Below, one piece after another: positions 1 through 9,132 of a stretch of 64,000 nt of DNA. This DNA is from AP-15 sp963724435. GTDB taxonomy: Bacteria > Pseudomonadota > Alphaproteobacteria > ATCC43930 > CGMCC-115725. A program made the translations under genes and the position numbers. Position 1 is the first letter of the stretch; each line of letters starts with the position of its first letter. The notes beneath the pieces were generated by a model. That model was given only the letters and a program-made list of their open reading frames with translations. It did not search any database and had not been told where the DNA came from. The stretch is from the NCBI GenBank assembly GCA_963724435.1, contig CAVRUN010000017.1:1-64000 (forward strand), given 5' to 3'.

Positions 1-136
1 GCGCATCTCGCCTCTTGCTATTTGCCTTGGCGAAGGTCGCCTCACCCAAGGACACCGGCCGTTCAGCTTTGATGGCGGGAACCGCTCTTCATGCCCCCTA
101 ATCGATCACTGGTTACGGCTACGCGGTGGCCTTTTG

Positions 137-1329
137 TCATCGATTGCCGTGGTCGTCCATCATCATCAGCGGCGTCGTTCCCATCTCGAAGCCGAGGAAC
201 GCCTGGCCTGCCATTCCATAATTGGATGGGATAATGGCGATGTGCTAACCAGCGGTAAGAATATCCCGCAGGCATCGACCGAGACCGGTACTCTCATAAA
301 CCGAGGCGGAACTCCCCGCGTTGAACACCAGGTCCACGGCTTGAACAGCGGCATTCGCCGCCTGCGTCCCGCCAGCCGGAGCAAAGCCAGCTGCACAACA
401 TCGAGCGTCCCGCCGCCGCTTACAACTCGCCAAGCATCCTCAAGGGTTTCGTAGAGAAACGCACGACCGGACCGCAGCAGCGCCTCCGCACGCCCCAGAT
501 CGGCCTAGGCGCTCGCCTCCTCACGCCGCGTTAGCCGCGACCGAACCGTGACCTTCGCGGCGCTCAGATGAGTGAAGAGATCGATCGCGTGACGGGCGAT
601 GCCGAGTGGGACCGCCGCGATCGCAGCGGCAAATAGTGCAATGCTTGGCAGCGCGTGAAGGGGCCCCGACTGCACGGGCGGTTCCCGAAACGACAGCGAA
701 ATGGTCATCGGGGACGAAGAAATTGGGAACGGTGTAGTCGTGGCTGCCGGTACCGCGCAACCCGACGCTGTCCCAAGTGTCGAGTATTTGGCAGGGGTCG
801 GCGGGTAACATCATCATGCGTGTAACCGGGGTTCCGTCGGATCGGAGGCGCGGCCGATCGTCGTCAACAACCCGACAGGCGCCCACAAGCCAGGAACAAT
901 GCTGGCAGCCGCTGGCGAGCGCCATCTGCCGGTGACCCGATAGCCGCCCGGCGCAACGACGGCTTGCCCAAACGGGGAAAAGGAGCCACTCAGGGCCGTA
1001 AGCGGATCACAGCCGAAAATCTCCTGCGCTCCGGCCATCGGCAAGTAACCGCCAAATGCACTCAAGGAACCAGCGATCATTTGGCACCAGCCAGCCGAGC
1101 CATCGACCATCGAGACCGTCTCGACGACCCTGAGAAAGTTGATCGGATCAACCTCCGACCCGCCAAGCGCCTGCGGTATCCAGAGGCGAAAGAGACCCGC
1201 TCGCGCCATCGCCTCGACCAATGGCAGAGGCAGCCGATGGCATCGTTCGCCTTCTTCTGCAAACGCCGCAACTTGTGGTGCGAGGCCTTCCGCAGCAACG
1301 ATGAACGAAGTCAGCAGATCGTCGGGCAT
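137..1329 (-). pseudogene. Acyl-CoA dehydrogenase / flavin monooxygenase-like pseudogene
   Basis: Broken gene of about 397 codons, the usual length for the acyl-CoA dehydrogenase superfamily, including HsaA-like flavin monooxygenases. The ATG at 1329 follows a strong AGGAGG site. The N-terminal helical domain (LVEAMARAGLFRLWIP) and the start of the middle domain read well to about 860. The frame then shifts for the segment with DTWDSVGLRGTGSHDY (about 900-720), shifts again for the C-terminal helices (LFAAAIAAVPLGIARHAI, about 700-505), and returns to the second frame for the end. In that last part an in-frame TAG at 245-247 stands where relatives have Gln (TAG-HIAIIPSNYG), and reading would end at the TGA at 137-139. 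Family assignment rests on the pattern of conserved segments. The substrate cannot be told. It is divergent from the regulator at 1527, also broken, so both may belong to one decayed unit. Confidence 0.75.
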
Positions 1330-1526
1330 CGATCCTCCTGCGGAAAGTATTTCATTGCGACACACAAATCGATGCCGTTCACCCCGTTGGCTGGCGATGA
1401 GGTCGGTCCGAAATCTTCTGAACCAATCCGAAAATTTCCAAAGGCTCGGTCCGGTTGGCGGCTCGCGAGAGGCGCTGGTAAGCTGGCGGGCGAGCAAATG
1501 TTCCGACCGCGTGATGGAAATCACCG

Positions 1527-3007
1527 ATGGACCGGTCAGAAGACATAGCCGACGCTCTCCTCTTTGAGGGAGGGTTTCGGCTTGAGCAACGAGGTCTTTT
1601 CCGACCCGATCAGGCGGGAAACGCCGAGCCGGTTTCACTCGGCTCGCATGCCCTCGGTCTACTGCGGCTGCTCGTCGAGCGGCAAGGTGAACTTCTTGCC
1701 AAAGACCTGATCATGGAAACGGTCTGGCCGGGCACAGCTGTCGAGGAGAGCAACCTTTCGGTCCAGATTTCGGCACTGCGCCGCATCCTCGATCACGGGC
1801 GCGGGCAGGCAGCTGTATCCAGACAATTCCGAACCGCGGCTACAGGTTTGTCGCGCTCGTAAGTCGATCCAGTCTCGCGGCACCCGACCGGCCGGCATCG
1901 CCGCTTCGCGACAAGCCGTCGATCGCCGTGTTGCCGTTCCAAAACCTAAGCGGCAACCCGGATGAGGAATATTTCGTCGACGGCATGGTCGAGGAGATCA
2001 CCACCGCGCTCTGCCGCATCCGCTCGCTGTTCGTAATAGCCCGCAATTCGAGCTTCACCTACAAGGGCCGAGCCGTCGATGTGAAGCGGGTCGGTCGTGA
2101 ATTGGGCGTCCGCTACGCGCTGGAAGGGTCGGTACGGAGGGCAGGCTCACGCGTGCGTATCGCCGCACAGTTGATCGATGCGATTACCGGCGTATATCCT
2201 TGGGCCAACCGGTTTGACGGCTCGCTCGATTATGTTTTCGCATTGCAGGACCGGGTCGCGTCGAGCGTCGCCGGGGTCATCGAGCCGACCTTGCAGGCCG
2301 CCGAGACCGCTCGGCGCGCCGACTACTCGACCATCGATCTGAACGCCTACGACCTCTATCTGCGCGCCTACGCGATGGTGTGGTCATCGGCAGCCCGGAT
2401 CCCGGAAGCTCTTGCTCTCATGGAGCAGGCGATTGCTCGTGATCCGCAATATGGAACCCCGCTTGCGTTCGCAGCACTGTGCTGCCACCGATTGGTGATC
2501 GACGGCCGAAGCAATGACCCGGCGGCCGATCGGCTGAAGGGCGTCGATTTTGCTAGGCGCGCCCTCGATATAGGGGGCGATGAGGCAGAAATTTTGGCAT
2601 ATGCCGCCCTGGTGCTGGCCTCCTTCGGCGAGGACATCGGCGCGATGACAGCGTTGGTGGACCGCGCATTGGTACTCAACCCGAACTACACCCGCGGATG
2701 GGGGATCAGCGCTCTTCTCAGGTTGTGGGCGGACCAGCCGGATCTCGCCGTTCAACATGTCAATACAGCGCTGCGGCTCAGCCCGCTCGACAAAGTGAAC
2801 CCGGCTTTCCTGTTACTGGGCGCAGTGCATTTCTTCAGCCGGCGTTTCGACGCGGCATCGCCGCAGCTGCTGCGCGCGATCCAAGATGATCCGGGATTTC
2901 CGATAGCTTATCGCCTTCTCGCCTCGTGCTATGCGCATCTGGGGCGGCTCGACGAGGCGCGGCAGATCGTCCGCCGGCTGCAGACCATTACCCCTATCGT
3001 GGTATAG
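1527..3007 (+). pseudogene. Winged-helix/TPR transcriptional regulator, frameshifted
   Basis: Encodes a CadC-like regulator type: an OmpR-type winged helix (about 1560-1860; ALRRILDHG, then TIPNRGYRFVALV), a TolB-N/FlgO-like domain (IAVLPFQNLSGNPDEEYF; LGVRYALEGSVRRAG), and C-terminal TPR-like helices (about 2350-3000). The first part reads in one frame to about 1800. The C-terminal strand of the winged helix (IQTIPNRGYRF) is only found in the next frame, from 1802, which continues without a stop to 3007. One missing base in the GGGCGCGGG run at 1797-1805 explains this. With the base restored the protein would have about 490 residues. In this family the DNA-binding domain is cytoplasmic and the TPR part senses or binds partners. 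The likely target is the divergent gene at 137-1329 (inference). Real mutation and sequencing error cannot be told apart here. Confidence 0.75.
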
Positions 3008-3503
3008 GATGGCGGCCTCCGACGGAACCCCAAGCACAGGGAACTAATGCTATGCGGCTGGCAGGTGCAGATGCAAATTGAGGTGAGCCGCCCTTGTGGG
3101 TTGCTGATAATAGGCAGACGCGCAGGTCAAGAGGGCGGGATGGGGCGTAATTCCCCGCTCGCTTTTGCGGTCAGATCAAGTGTCAAAGGTTCTCCTAAAG
3201 CCGAACACGCCAGCGCTACCGTTCCCGACCTCACGACCGCTCACATGGGCATGTTCGAGGTCAAGGGTCAGGTTTAGGGGTTCATGGGAGTTCTCCGACC
3301 GTTGCTTCGGATCCAAGGTCTGAGCCCGTTTCGATGACCCGATGGTGTGTTGCACCAGATCAGGCTCACATACGGTCGCCGCTTGATGCGGCTGCACCAA
3401 CATCCCGCATTCGGCGGGTCGGGCTCAGGAGGCCGGGGCCATTCTGTCGGTCGGCTAGTAAGGCCAACAGTCGTTTCGGTTCGGCCATCTGGATCCGGCA
3501 GGA
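3008..3503. other. Non-coding stretch, no gene recognised
   Basis: About 500 bases between the regulator and an IS110 fragment. Short open frames exist on both strands but none has a family pattern or ribosome site that I recognise. It is probably decayed DNA. Confidence 0.5.
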
Positions 3504-3752
3504 CTAATCAGGTCCGCGCGGACCCGCGGCTCGCCACGCTTGAACGCCATTTAGGGTGCGCACCAGGGTCTCGCCATCGATCCGGTCGGTCTTCGTCCGC
3601 CGACCTCGGCGCGAGGTCAGGATCGACGCGGGGTCGACCACGTGGCTCTCGATCCCTTCCGACTGCAGCACTCGGTGGATCCAGAAGCCGTCGAGTGACA
3701 CCTGACGATCGTCTCCGTCAGTGTGCCGTCTACGGCATCCCGGGCGTAGCAT
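3504..3752 (-). pseudogene. IS110-family transposase fragment
   Basis: The minus strand encodes a piece of an IS110-family (DEDD/RuvC-like) transposase. The diagnostic run DGFWIHRVLQSEGIESHVVD, followed by PASILTSRRGRRTKTDRIDG, corresponds to the end of the RuvC-like N-terminal domain in this family. Homology is visible from about 3695 down to about 3520. Neither the start of the protein nor its C-terminal serine domain is present nearby. It differs from the IS110 copy at 7045-8208, which has HATSVAVSREHRRAKTDRLD at the same place, so it comes from another element. Confidence 0.65.
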
Positions 3753-4128
3753 TGGCCATCACGACAAAAATCCGGGTCGAGGAAACGGTGGACTTCGCAT
3801 CCGCTATACCGTCAGCGGTTAGGCTTCTGATAATGAGATATCGAAGCCGACCTGGCGAAGAATGCTTCATCCCCACGCTTGCCGGTCAAGGCGTAATTTC
3901 GTCGGAATGGTAACCGACCCGAGAGAGTTCGGGCTTGCGTGGTTAGGCCTTTTCAAGGGTTTGATGCTCGCACCGGGCTGGAGGTGCTCGACGGTGGGAC
4001 AGTCATATCGAAAACGTACGAGATACGACGAAGGAAAAAATGTCCCACATCCATACTACGCCATTGAGGTTTTCGCGGACTGGGTTATGTGCTTCAAGAT
4101 GCTGGCTGGGGTTGGGGGCCAGCATCCA
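3753..4128. other. Non-coding stretch upstream of the IS630 remnant
   Basis: About 375 bases with no recognisable gene. Part of it is probably the left end of the IS630 element that starts coding at 4129, but I could not pair terminal inverted repeats for that element. Confidence 0.4.
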
Positions 4129-4369
4129 ATGGCAAGGCCCTATTCACAGGACCTGCGGGACCGGGTGGTTGGTTCGGTGGCGAGCGGTCGCACCTGCCGG
4201 GCGACGGCGGTGCTGTTTGGGGTGAGCGTGGCCAGCGTGGTGAAGTGGTCGCAGCGCTGGCGCGCGAGCGGCCGTACGGCGGCCAAGCCGATGGGTGGGC
4301 GGCGGCCGCTGCGGCTGCAGCGCGAGCGCGGGTGGCTGTTGGCGCGGATCGCCGAGAAGCCGGATCTGA
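4129..4369 (+). pseudogene. IS630 transposase, N-terminal part
   Basis: Starts at the ATG at 4129 with MARPYSQDLRDRVVGSVASG, the typical opening of IS630-family transposases. The helix-turn-helix follows (ATAVLFGVSVASVVKWSQRW), then a basic linker (KPMGGRRPLRL) and LLARIAEKPDLT. It stops being IS630-like at about 4369, where the inverted repeat of an IS481-family element begins. The catalytic domain lies 3.9 kb downstream at 8275-8975. The HTH alone could be translated to a stop at 4449, but it would carry unrelated residues from the inserted element and should be inactive. Confidence 0.8.
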
Positions 4370-4437
4370 CCCCGGCCTGCGTGTTTTGTCTCGGAAGATT
4401 GGCGCGACAGCACGCGATTGTGGCAAGCTATCGAATG

Positions 4438-4444
4438 GCTGAGG
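4438..4444. repeat. Target-site duplication, left copy (inner IS481)
   Basis: GCTGAGG directly abuts the left inverted repeat of the inner IS481-family element and is repeated at 5656-5662 directly after the right repeat. Duplications of this size are normal for IS481 elements. Confidence 0.75.
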
Positions 4445-5655
4445 TGTAGAAGTATGGATTTGACCTGACAGGCGGTACTCTCGTCGTGGTGGGTGTCCGA
4501 CAAGAGGAAAGTGTCGGCCGTCACGCGGCCCTAATACTTTTTTCCTGGGCAATCGGCAGAGTGTCAAGGAAGGTCTGCATCGGGGTTTTGCCGTAGCACC
4601 AGCGGCCTTGATGGGGCCGCGCTTGATTGTACTCGCTCATCCAAGCATCAAGGTCGCCCTGCAATTGCTCGATCGTCGCGTAGATCCGCTTGCGAAAGGC
4701 AATGCGATAGAATTCATCGAGCACAGTCTTATGAAAGCGCTCACAAATTCCGTTGGTTTGTGGGCTCCTCGCCTTGGTGCGGGTGTGATCGATGTCCTCG
4801 ATCGCCAGGTAGAGCTCGTACTCGTGGTGCTCCGGATTGCCACAATACTCGGTGCCACGATCGGTCAGCATTCGACAGAGCGGGATCTCATGCTCGTCAA
4901 AGAACGGGATCACTCGGTCGTTTAACAACTCGGCCGCGGTGATCGGGGTCTTGCGATCGTAGAGCTTGGCGAACGCCACCTTGGTATAAGTGTCGATGAA
5001 GGTCTGCTGGTAAACCCGTCCGACGCCCTTCAGCGTGCCGACATAGAAGGTATCCTGGGCGCCGCAATAGCCCGGGCATTCGCTCTCGAACTCGCCGTGA
5101 GTTTCCTTGTCGGCCTTGGCCTTTTCCAGCGCTGCGAGCTGGGTCTCGGTAAGAACCAGCCCTTCCTGCGCCATTTTGGCTTCGAGCGCCTTGAGCCGTT
5201 TCTTAATGTTTTCGAGGTCGTGACGCTGCCACACACCGCGCACCCCGAAGGCCGAGATCGACTGGCCGCGCTTTTTCAGCTCGTTCGATACCCGCAGTTG
5301 ACCCCAGCTCGGTTGCTCGATCGCCAGTTCGACCACGGCCGCCTCGAGCGCGGGATCGACACGGTTCTTCAGGATCGGCTTTGCACGGCTGATCTCCTGC
5401 AGCGCCAGCTCACCACCTTTATCGTAGAGCTCCTTAAACCGGTAAAAGCTGTCCCGGCTATAACCCATCATCTTGCAGGCCTGGCTCACATTGCCGAGTT
5501 GCTTGGCCAGCTCCAACAGGCCGACCTTGGCCCGTATCACCTTTTGTGCTTGCGTCATCGGCAGTCCTCAACTCACCTAAGCCGGCGCCATATCCGCCAG
5601 CTTGATCCGCCCCACCGATCTTCCGCAATCGTCAGATTAATTCCATACCTTTACA
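4445..5655 (-). mobile_element. Intact IS481-family insertion sequence (inner copy)
   Basis: A 1,211-bp element. Its left end 4445-4469 (TGTAGAAGTATGG...) and the reverse complement of its right end 5631-5655 (TGTAAAGGTATGG...) match at 20 of 25 bases. A 7-bp direct repeat, GCTGAGG, flanks it exactly (4438-4444 and 5656-5662). It carries one complete transposase gene (4521-5558, minus). Intact coding, paired ends and a perfect target duplication all point to the most recent insertion in the nest and a possibly active element. Confidence 0.8.
4521..5558 (-). CDS. IS481-family transposase (inner copy)
   Basis: 345 residues, full length. The N-terminal helix-turn-helix region (GNVSQACKMMGYSRDSFYRF) is typical of this IS481 subgroup, followed by a second DNA-binding part and an rve/DDE integrase core. 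The catalytic acidic residues can be placed: Asp in the TFIDTYTKVAF strand, Asp in LTDRGTEYCGN, and Glu in SPQTNGICERFHKT. The C-terminus has the usual YNQARPHQGRWCYGKTPMQ. The ATG at 5558 follows TTGAGGAC, a usable ribosome site. No frameshift or stop is seen, in contrast to nearly all neighbouring mobile genes. It catalyses cut-and-paste or copy-type transposition of the element bounded at 4445 and 5655. Confidence 0.9.
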   Translation of the reverse strand: MTQAQKVIRAKVGLLELAKQLGNVSQACKMMGYSRDSFYRFKELYDKGGELALQEISRAKPILKNRVDPALEAAVVELAIEQPSWGQLRVSNELKKRGQSISAFGVRGVWQRHDLENIKKRLKALEAKMAQEGLVLTETQLAALEKAKADKETHGEFESECPGYCGAQDTFYVGTLKGVGRVYQQTFIDTYTKVAFAKLYDRKTPITAAELLNDRVIPFFDEHEIPLCRMLTDRGTEYCGNPEHHEYELYLAIEDIDHTRTKARSPQTNGICERFHKTVLDEFYRIAFRKRIYATIEQLQGDLDAWMSEYNQARPHQGRWCYGKTPMQTFLDTLPIAQEKSIRAA

Positions 5656-5662
5656 GCTGAGG
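5656..5662. repeat. Target-site duplication, right copy (inner IS481)
   Basis: Second copy of GCTGAGG, directly after the right inverted repeat (5631-5655). Together with 4438-4444 it marks the target site inside the 5' non-coding part of the outer IS481 element. Confidence 0.75.
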
Positions 5663-5740
5663 CCGGAGTTGCGGCCAGGCGAGCGTCCCGACGACGCGAC
5701 CACGCCGGTGCCGCAAGCCGCCCCAGGGGAGCGCTCGCTG

Positions 5741-6928
5741 ATGCACCTCAAACTGCACGCCAACGCCACCACCACGCCGCGCATCCGCGCCTATATTCAG
5801 AAAAGCGCCGCCGCGACCAGCGTGCTGGCCCGCGAGCTCGGCATCCATAGCCGAACCGTAGCCCGCTGGAAAAACCGTCAGGATGTGGTCGATCGCTCTA
5901 CCCGTCCGCATCGGCTGGCCACGACGATGACCGAGTGGGAAGAAGGCCTGATCGTCGAGCTGCGCCGCCGCCTTGCCCTGCCGCTCGACGACATCGTCGA
6001 AGCGATGCGGCGCTGCATCAATCAAAAGCTGTCGCGCAGCGCCATCCACCGGTGCCTGCAGCGCTACGGTCTGTCCGCCCGCCTTACCCCGAAAACAGCG
6101 CCGGCCGCCACCTTCCAAACCGACACCCCGGCGGGGTTTATCCATATCGATGTCAAGTACCTGCCGCCGCTTAACCGCCACCGCAGTTACGCTTATGTCG
6201 CGATCGACCGTGCCACCCGCTTTGTCTACCGCGAAATCCTCGCCGATCGCCGGGCCCAAACCGCCGCTGGTTTCCTGGCGCGCTTCCTCGACCGCTTCCC
6301 GCTCTCCGTCCACACCATCCTGACCGACAATGGCTCCGCGTTCACCGATCGCTTCGCCGTCGACAAGAAAGGCAAGCCGCACGACAAACCGTCCGGCGAT
6401 CACGCCTTTGACCGCATCTGCACCCGGCATTCGATCACGCACCGCCTCATCCGCCCCTTTCGCCCGCAAACCAACGGCATGGTCGAGCGCTTCAATCGCC
6501 GCCTCGGCGACCATCTCGGCCGCAGGCCGCAGAACCGCGCCGCCCACCACCGCCGCTTTCTCGACCATGCCGAACGCGATGCGTATCTCAACACCTTTGT
6601 CGCCGACTACAATCGCACCCGCTTGCGCTGTCTTGACTATCAAGCGCCCGCCGAACTCCTCGCTAAACTCACGGGACACAACACGAAAGCCGGGGCAGGC
6701 TTGTATGGGGCGTTGGTTGTCAAGCCTGATGACGCACATTGCGTTTTCATCCGGTGTCGGGTCTCGGCGTTGGCCAAAGCTCAGTGCCGGACGATCCGAG
6801 GGGAGCTCGCCAGCGGGCGCGAAAGATCGCGCTACACACTTGTATTCGGCAGGTCCGCGTGGACCTCGACCATGATGCAGTCATGCGCATCGGCGGCAAA
6901 GCTCCGAGACGGCAGGCCCATTCTCTAA
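5741..6928 (+). CDS. IS481-family transposase (outer copy), altered C-terminus
   Basis: Starts at the ATG at 5741 (MHLKLHANATTTPRIRAYIQ) after a GGGGAG ribosome site. The N-terminal HTH (TSVLARELGIHSRTVARWKN) is followed by a DDE integrase domain: Asp in GFIHIDVKYLPPL, Asp in HTILTDNGSAFTDRF, Glu in PQTNGMVERFNRRLGDHL. It then has the typical YNRTRLRCLDYQAPAELLAK. Recognisable protein ends at LTGHN (about 6685), inside the right inverted repeat. The last 80 or so residues are read from flanking, probably IS110-derived DNA and are not part of the family. The catalytic part is complete, but promoter and 5' end are separated from the left repeat by the inner insertion. Confidence 0.8.
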   Translation: MHLKLHANATTTPRIRAYIQKSAAATSVLARELGIHSRTVARWKNRQDVVDRSTRPHRLATTMTEWEEGLIVELRRRLALPLDDIVEAMRRCINQKLSRSAIHRCLQRYGLSARLTPKTAPAATFQTDTPAGFIHIDVKYLPPLNRHRSYAYVAIDRATRFVYREILADRRAQTAAGFLARFLDRFPLSVHTILTDNGSAFTDRFAVDKKGKPHDKPSGDHAFDRICTRHSITHRLIRPFRPQTNGMVERFNRRLGDHLGRRPQNRAAHHRRFLDHAERDAYLNTFVADYNRTRLRCLDYQAPAELLAKLTGHNTKAGAGLYGALVVKPDDAHCVFIRCRVSALAKAQCRTIRGELASGRERSRYTLVFGRSAWTSTMMQSCASAAKLRDGRPIL

Positions 6929-7044
6929 GACGGCGTGCAAGCCATGCCTGCCTCGGGTCACCGCCGCCTCGGATCGTTATCGGCGCGGCTGTTCGTGCCA
7001 CGCGGCGCCGAAACCGTTTGTCAGCGATCTCCTTCCCCGGTTGC
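6696..7044. other. Probable non-coding end of the IS110 element
   Basis: About 350 bases between the outer IS481 right repeat and the stop codon of the IS110 transposase. No gene is recognised. IS110 elements usually have a long non-coding stretch beyond the transposase, so this is most simply the 3' part of that element. Confidence 0.4.
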
Positions 7045-8208
7045 TCACGCCGTTGCACGCAGGACGACACCCTGCGGGACCTCGCCGGTCGTCACCAGTT
7101 GCCACAATGCAACCAGCAGCTTGCGCGCCAGCGCGACAATCATGGTCTTGCGGGTGGCGCCCCGGGCATCGGCTGTCCGCGCCCGATACCATTGGGCCAG
7201 GGCGCTGCCCTTCTGGAACATCAAGAAGCGCCAAGCCAACTGGATCATGCCACGGCGCACCCGGGAATTGCCGGCCCTGGCCAAGCCCTTCTCCCGTCGC
7301 CGCGCGCCGCTTTCATCCGGTGCGCCGGTCAGCCCGGCATAACGCGCCACGGCTCTGCGGTCGCGCAGGTTACGCGATAAGATCTCGTGCACCAGCATGT
7401 CCGCTGTCTCGACACCAATGCCGATGACCTGTGCCAGCCGCCGGACCATCGCGTGGGCGCCTTGTTGGGGGTGCTGCTCGAGCCGTTCAAGGCGCGCGGC
7501 TTCGATCTCTCGGATCTGGCCGATAACGAAGCGCAGGCGTGCCATATCGCGGCGCAACTCGGCCAGCGTGTTCGGCGGCGGCGGCGTACCCTCCGGTGTG
7601 AGCAATGCTGCGAGCCGCTCCGGCGCCCGGCGTAAGGTCGGCTTGAAGCCGCGAATCCCGAGACGAGCCAGGGTGCTCTTGATCCGGTTGACAATGCGGG
7701 TGCGCTCGCCAACCAGGCCCTCGCGCTCGCGGTTCGGCCGCTTGGCATCCTCCTCCTCAAGGGTTGGGATCGCGGCCATGCTGCAATGACCCCGTTCGCC
7801 GCGCAGCCAACCGAGGAAGGCCCGCTTCAGCAACTCGGTGTCGAGCCGATCGGTCTTCGCCCGCCGATGCTCACGCGACACGGCGACACTTGTTGCGTGG
7901 ATCACATGGGCTTCGATACCGCGCGTCCGCAGCCACCGCGCCAGCCAGAAACCATCCCGGCCGGCCTCGAAGGCCACGACGATCCGGCTGACCGTGCGGC
8001 CGGCCCTGGTCGCCTCGTCGCGCCAGCGATGCAGTAGCCCAAGCAGCGCCGTCTCCGCCGCCGCCAGTTTTTTCAGCGGCTGGCGGTTGATGCCGGGAAT
8101 GATGCCGGCAACTAGCCAGCTCGATTGGCTCATCTCAATGACGACGATCAGCGTACTATCTTGATCAAGAGCGGCGAGCGATCTGCTCAGATCATTCAAC
8201 TGTGGCAT
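7045..8208 (-). CDS. IS110-family transposase
   Basis: 387 residues, complete. The RuvC-like N-terminal domain opens with LIVVIEMSQSSWLVAG, continues with IVVAFEAGRDGFWLARWL and the hallmark EHRRAKTDRLDTELLKRAFL. The C-terminal transposase_20 domain has the helix-hairpin-helix-like VIGIGVETADMLVHEIL and the conserved serine region ARYAGLTGAPDESG / ARAGNSRVRRGMIQLAW. IS110 enzymes insert site-specifically, lack normal inverted repeats and are guided by a structured RNA from the non-coding end (established for the family). The element separates the outer IS481 end from the IS630 catalytic half, whose sequence resumes about 65 bases upstream of this start codon. Confidence 0.9.
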   Translation of the reverse strand: MPQLNDLSRSLAALDQDSTLIVVIEMSQSSWLVAGIIPGINRQPLKKLAAAETALLGLLHRWRDEATRAGRTVSRIVVAFEAGRDGFWLARWLRTRGIEAHVIHATSVAVSREHRRAKTDRLDTELLKRAFLGWLRGERGHCSMAAIPTLEEEDAKRPNREREGLVGERTRIVNRIKSTLARLGIRGFKPTLRRAPERLAALLTPEGTPPPPNTLAELRRDMARLRFVIGQIREIEAARLERLEQHPQQGAHAMVRRLAQVIGIGVETADMLVHEILSRNLRDRRAVARYAGLTGAPDESGARRREKGLARAGNSRVRRGMIQLAWRFLMFQKGSALAQWYRARTADARGATRKTMIVALARKLLVALWQLVTTGEVPQGVVLRATA

Positions 8209-8274
8209 GGGACACTCCGTCGGTTCTCAAAGCGACGATGGTGCCTTGTCCTCGCCGCTCGCCCCATAGCGTCT

Positions 8275-8975
8275 CTTGCGGGCGGTGGTGGCCGAACTGG
8301 CCGAGCGCGGCACACCGGCGAGCTACGGGGCGGTGTGGCGCTTTTTTCAAGCATGCGGGGATCACCTTTAAAAAAACCGTATACGCCAGCGAGCAGGATC
8401 GCGCCGACATCGCCCGCCGCCGCACCCGGTGGAAGATGCAACCAGAACCGGCTTGACCCCCGGCGCCTGGTGTTCATCGCCGAGACTTGGGCCATGACCA
8501 ACATGACCCGCCGCCATGGCCGCTGCCGCCGCGGCGCGCGGCTGGTCGCCAAGGTGCCGCACGGCCGCTGGCGCACGCTGACCTTTCTGGCGGCGCTGCG
8601 CCACGACCGCATCACCGCCCCTGCGTCATCGACGGGCCGATCAACGGCACCAGCTTTCGCGCCTATATCGAACAGTTCCTGGTGCCGACCCTCAGTCCTG
8701 GCGACGTCGTCGTCATGGACAATCTCGGCAGTCACAAAGGCAAGGCGGTACGCCACCTGATCCGCAGCGCTGGCGCCAAGCTGTTCTTCCTGCCGCGCTA
8801 CTCGCCCGATCTCAATCCGATCGAGCAGGTCTTCGCCAAGCTCAAGACCCTGCTGCGCAAAACCGACCCCCGCACGACCGAGGCCACTTGGCGCGGCATC
8901 GGTAACCTCCTCGATCGCTTCACCCCAATCGAATGCGCCAATTACCTCGCCAATGCCGGCTATGCTTCAGCCTAA
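8275..8975 (+). pseudogene. IS630 transposase, catalytic part, degenerate
   Basis: Continuation of the gene begun at 4129. Family segments appear in order but in changing frames: GTPASYGAVWRFF, a shift in the T6 run at about 8342-8347, FKKTVYASEQDRADIARRR, another shift near 8440, QNRLDPRRLVFI, then LVAKVPHGRWRTLTFLAALR, another shift near 8622, and finally CVIDGPINGTSFRAYIEQFL to the stop at 8973-8975. The second catalytic Asp (VVMDNLGSHKGKAV) and the Glu (SPDLNPIEQVFAKLKTLL) are present. The first is not: at 8473-8490 the codons read FIAETW where the family has D-E-T, so GAC has become GCC. The element is dead several times over. Confidence 0.85.
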
Positions 8976-9132
8976 CAGGATCACGCTCTAGGCGGCGAGC
9001 GGACCTCTGGTCAAAATGTCTCATCTGTTTGATTTCTGGATTCTAGTCGCGCGCGGTCCAAGGGCGCCCCCCCGCAAGTGAGCACTCGGCCGTGGTGACC
9101 CCCGCCCACCGTTGCGGCGCGGGGCCCGCGGG

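Larger units (their letters stand above)
4370..6695. mobile_element. IS481-family element (outer copy), interrupted
   Basis: The ends are defined by imperfect inverted repeats. Positions 4370-4404 and the reverse complement of 6661-6695 match at 27 of 35 bases and share the outer CCCCGGC and the core CGTGTT. The element carries the plus-strand transposase starting at 5741 and is interrupted between 4444 and 5656 by the inner IS481-family element. No target duplication could be found, because the right flank is not IS630 sequence but the border of the IS110 element. The transposase frame runs past the right repeat, so the true right end could lie slightly further out. Confidence 0.65.
4129..8975 (+). 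mobile_element. Nested insertion-sequence complex inside an IS630 element
   Basis: An IS630-family transposase gene starts at 4129, is broken at about 4369 (after AEKPDLT) and resumes at about 8275 (LRAVVAELAERG). Putting the halves together restores the family's normal linker. The roughly 3.9 kb between them holds an IS481-family element (4370-6695), which itself contains a second IS481-family element (4445-5655), and an IS110-family element whose transposase lies at 7045-8208. Relative order of events: IS630 first, then the outer IS481, then the inner IS481. The IS110 event cannot be dated against the IS481 events. Confidence 0.8.

Noticed and set aside
5651..6739. Long minus-strand frame opposite the outer IS481 transposase
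   Set aside because: The plus-strand frame carries the DDE motifs; the antisense frame has no family pattern.
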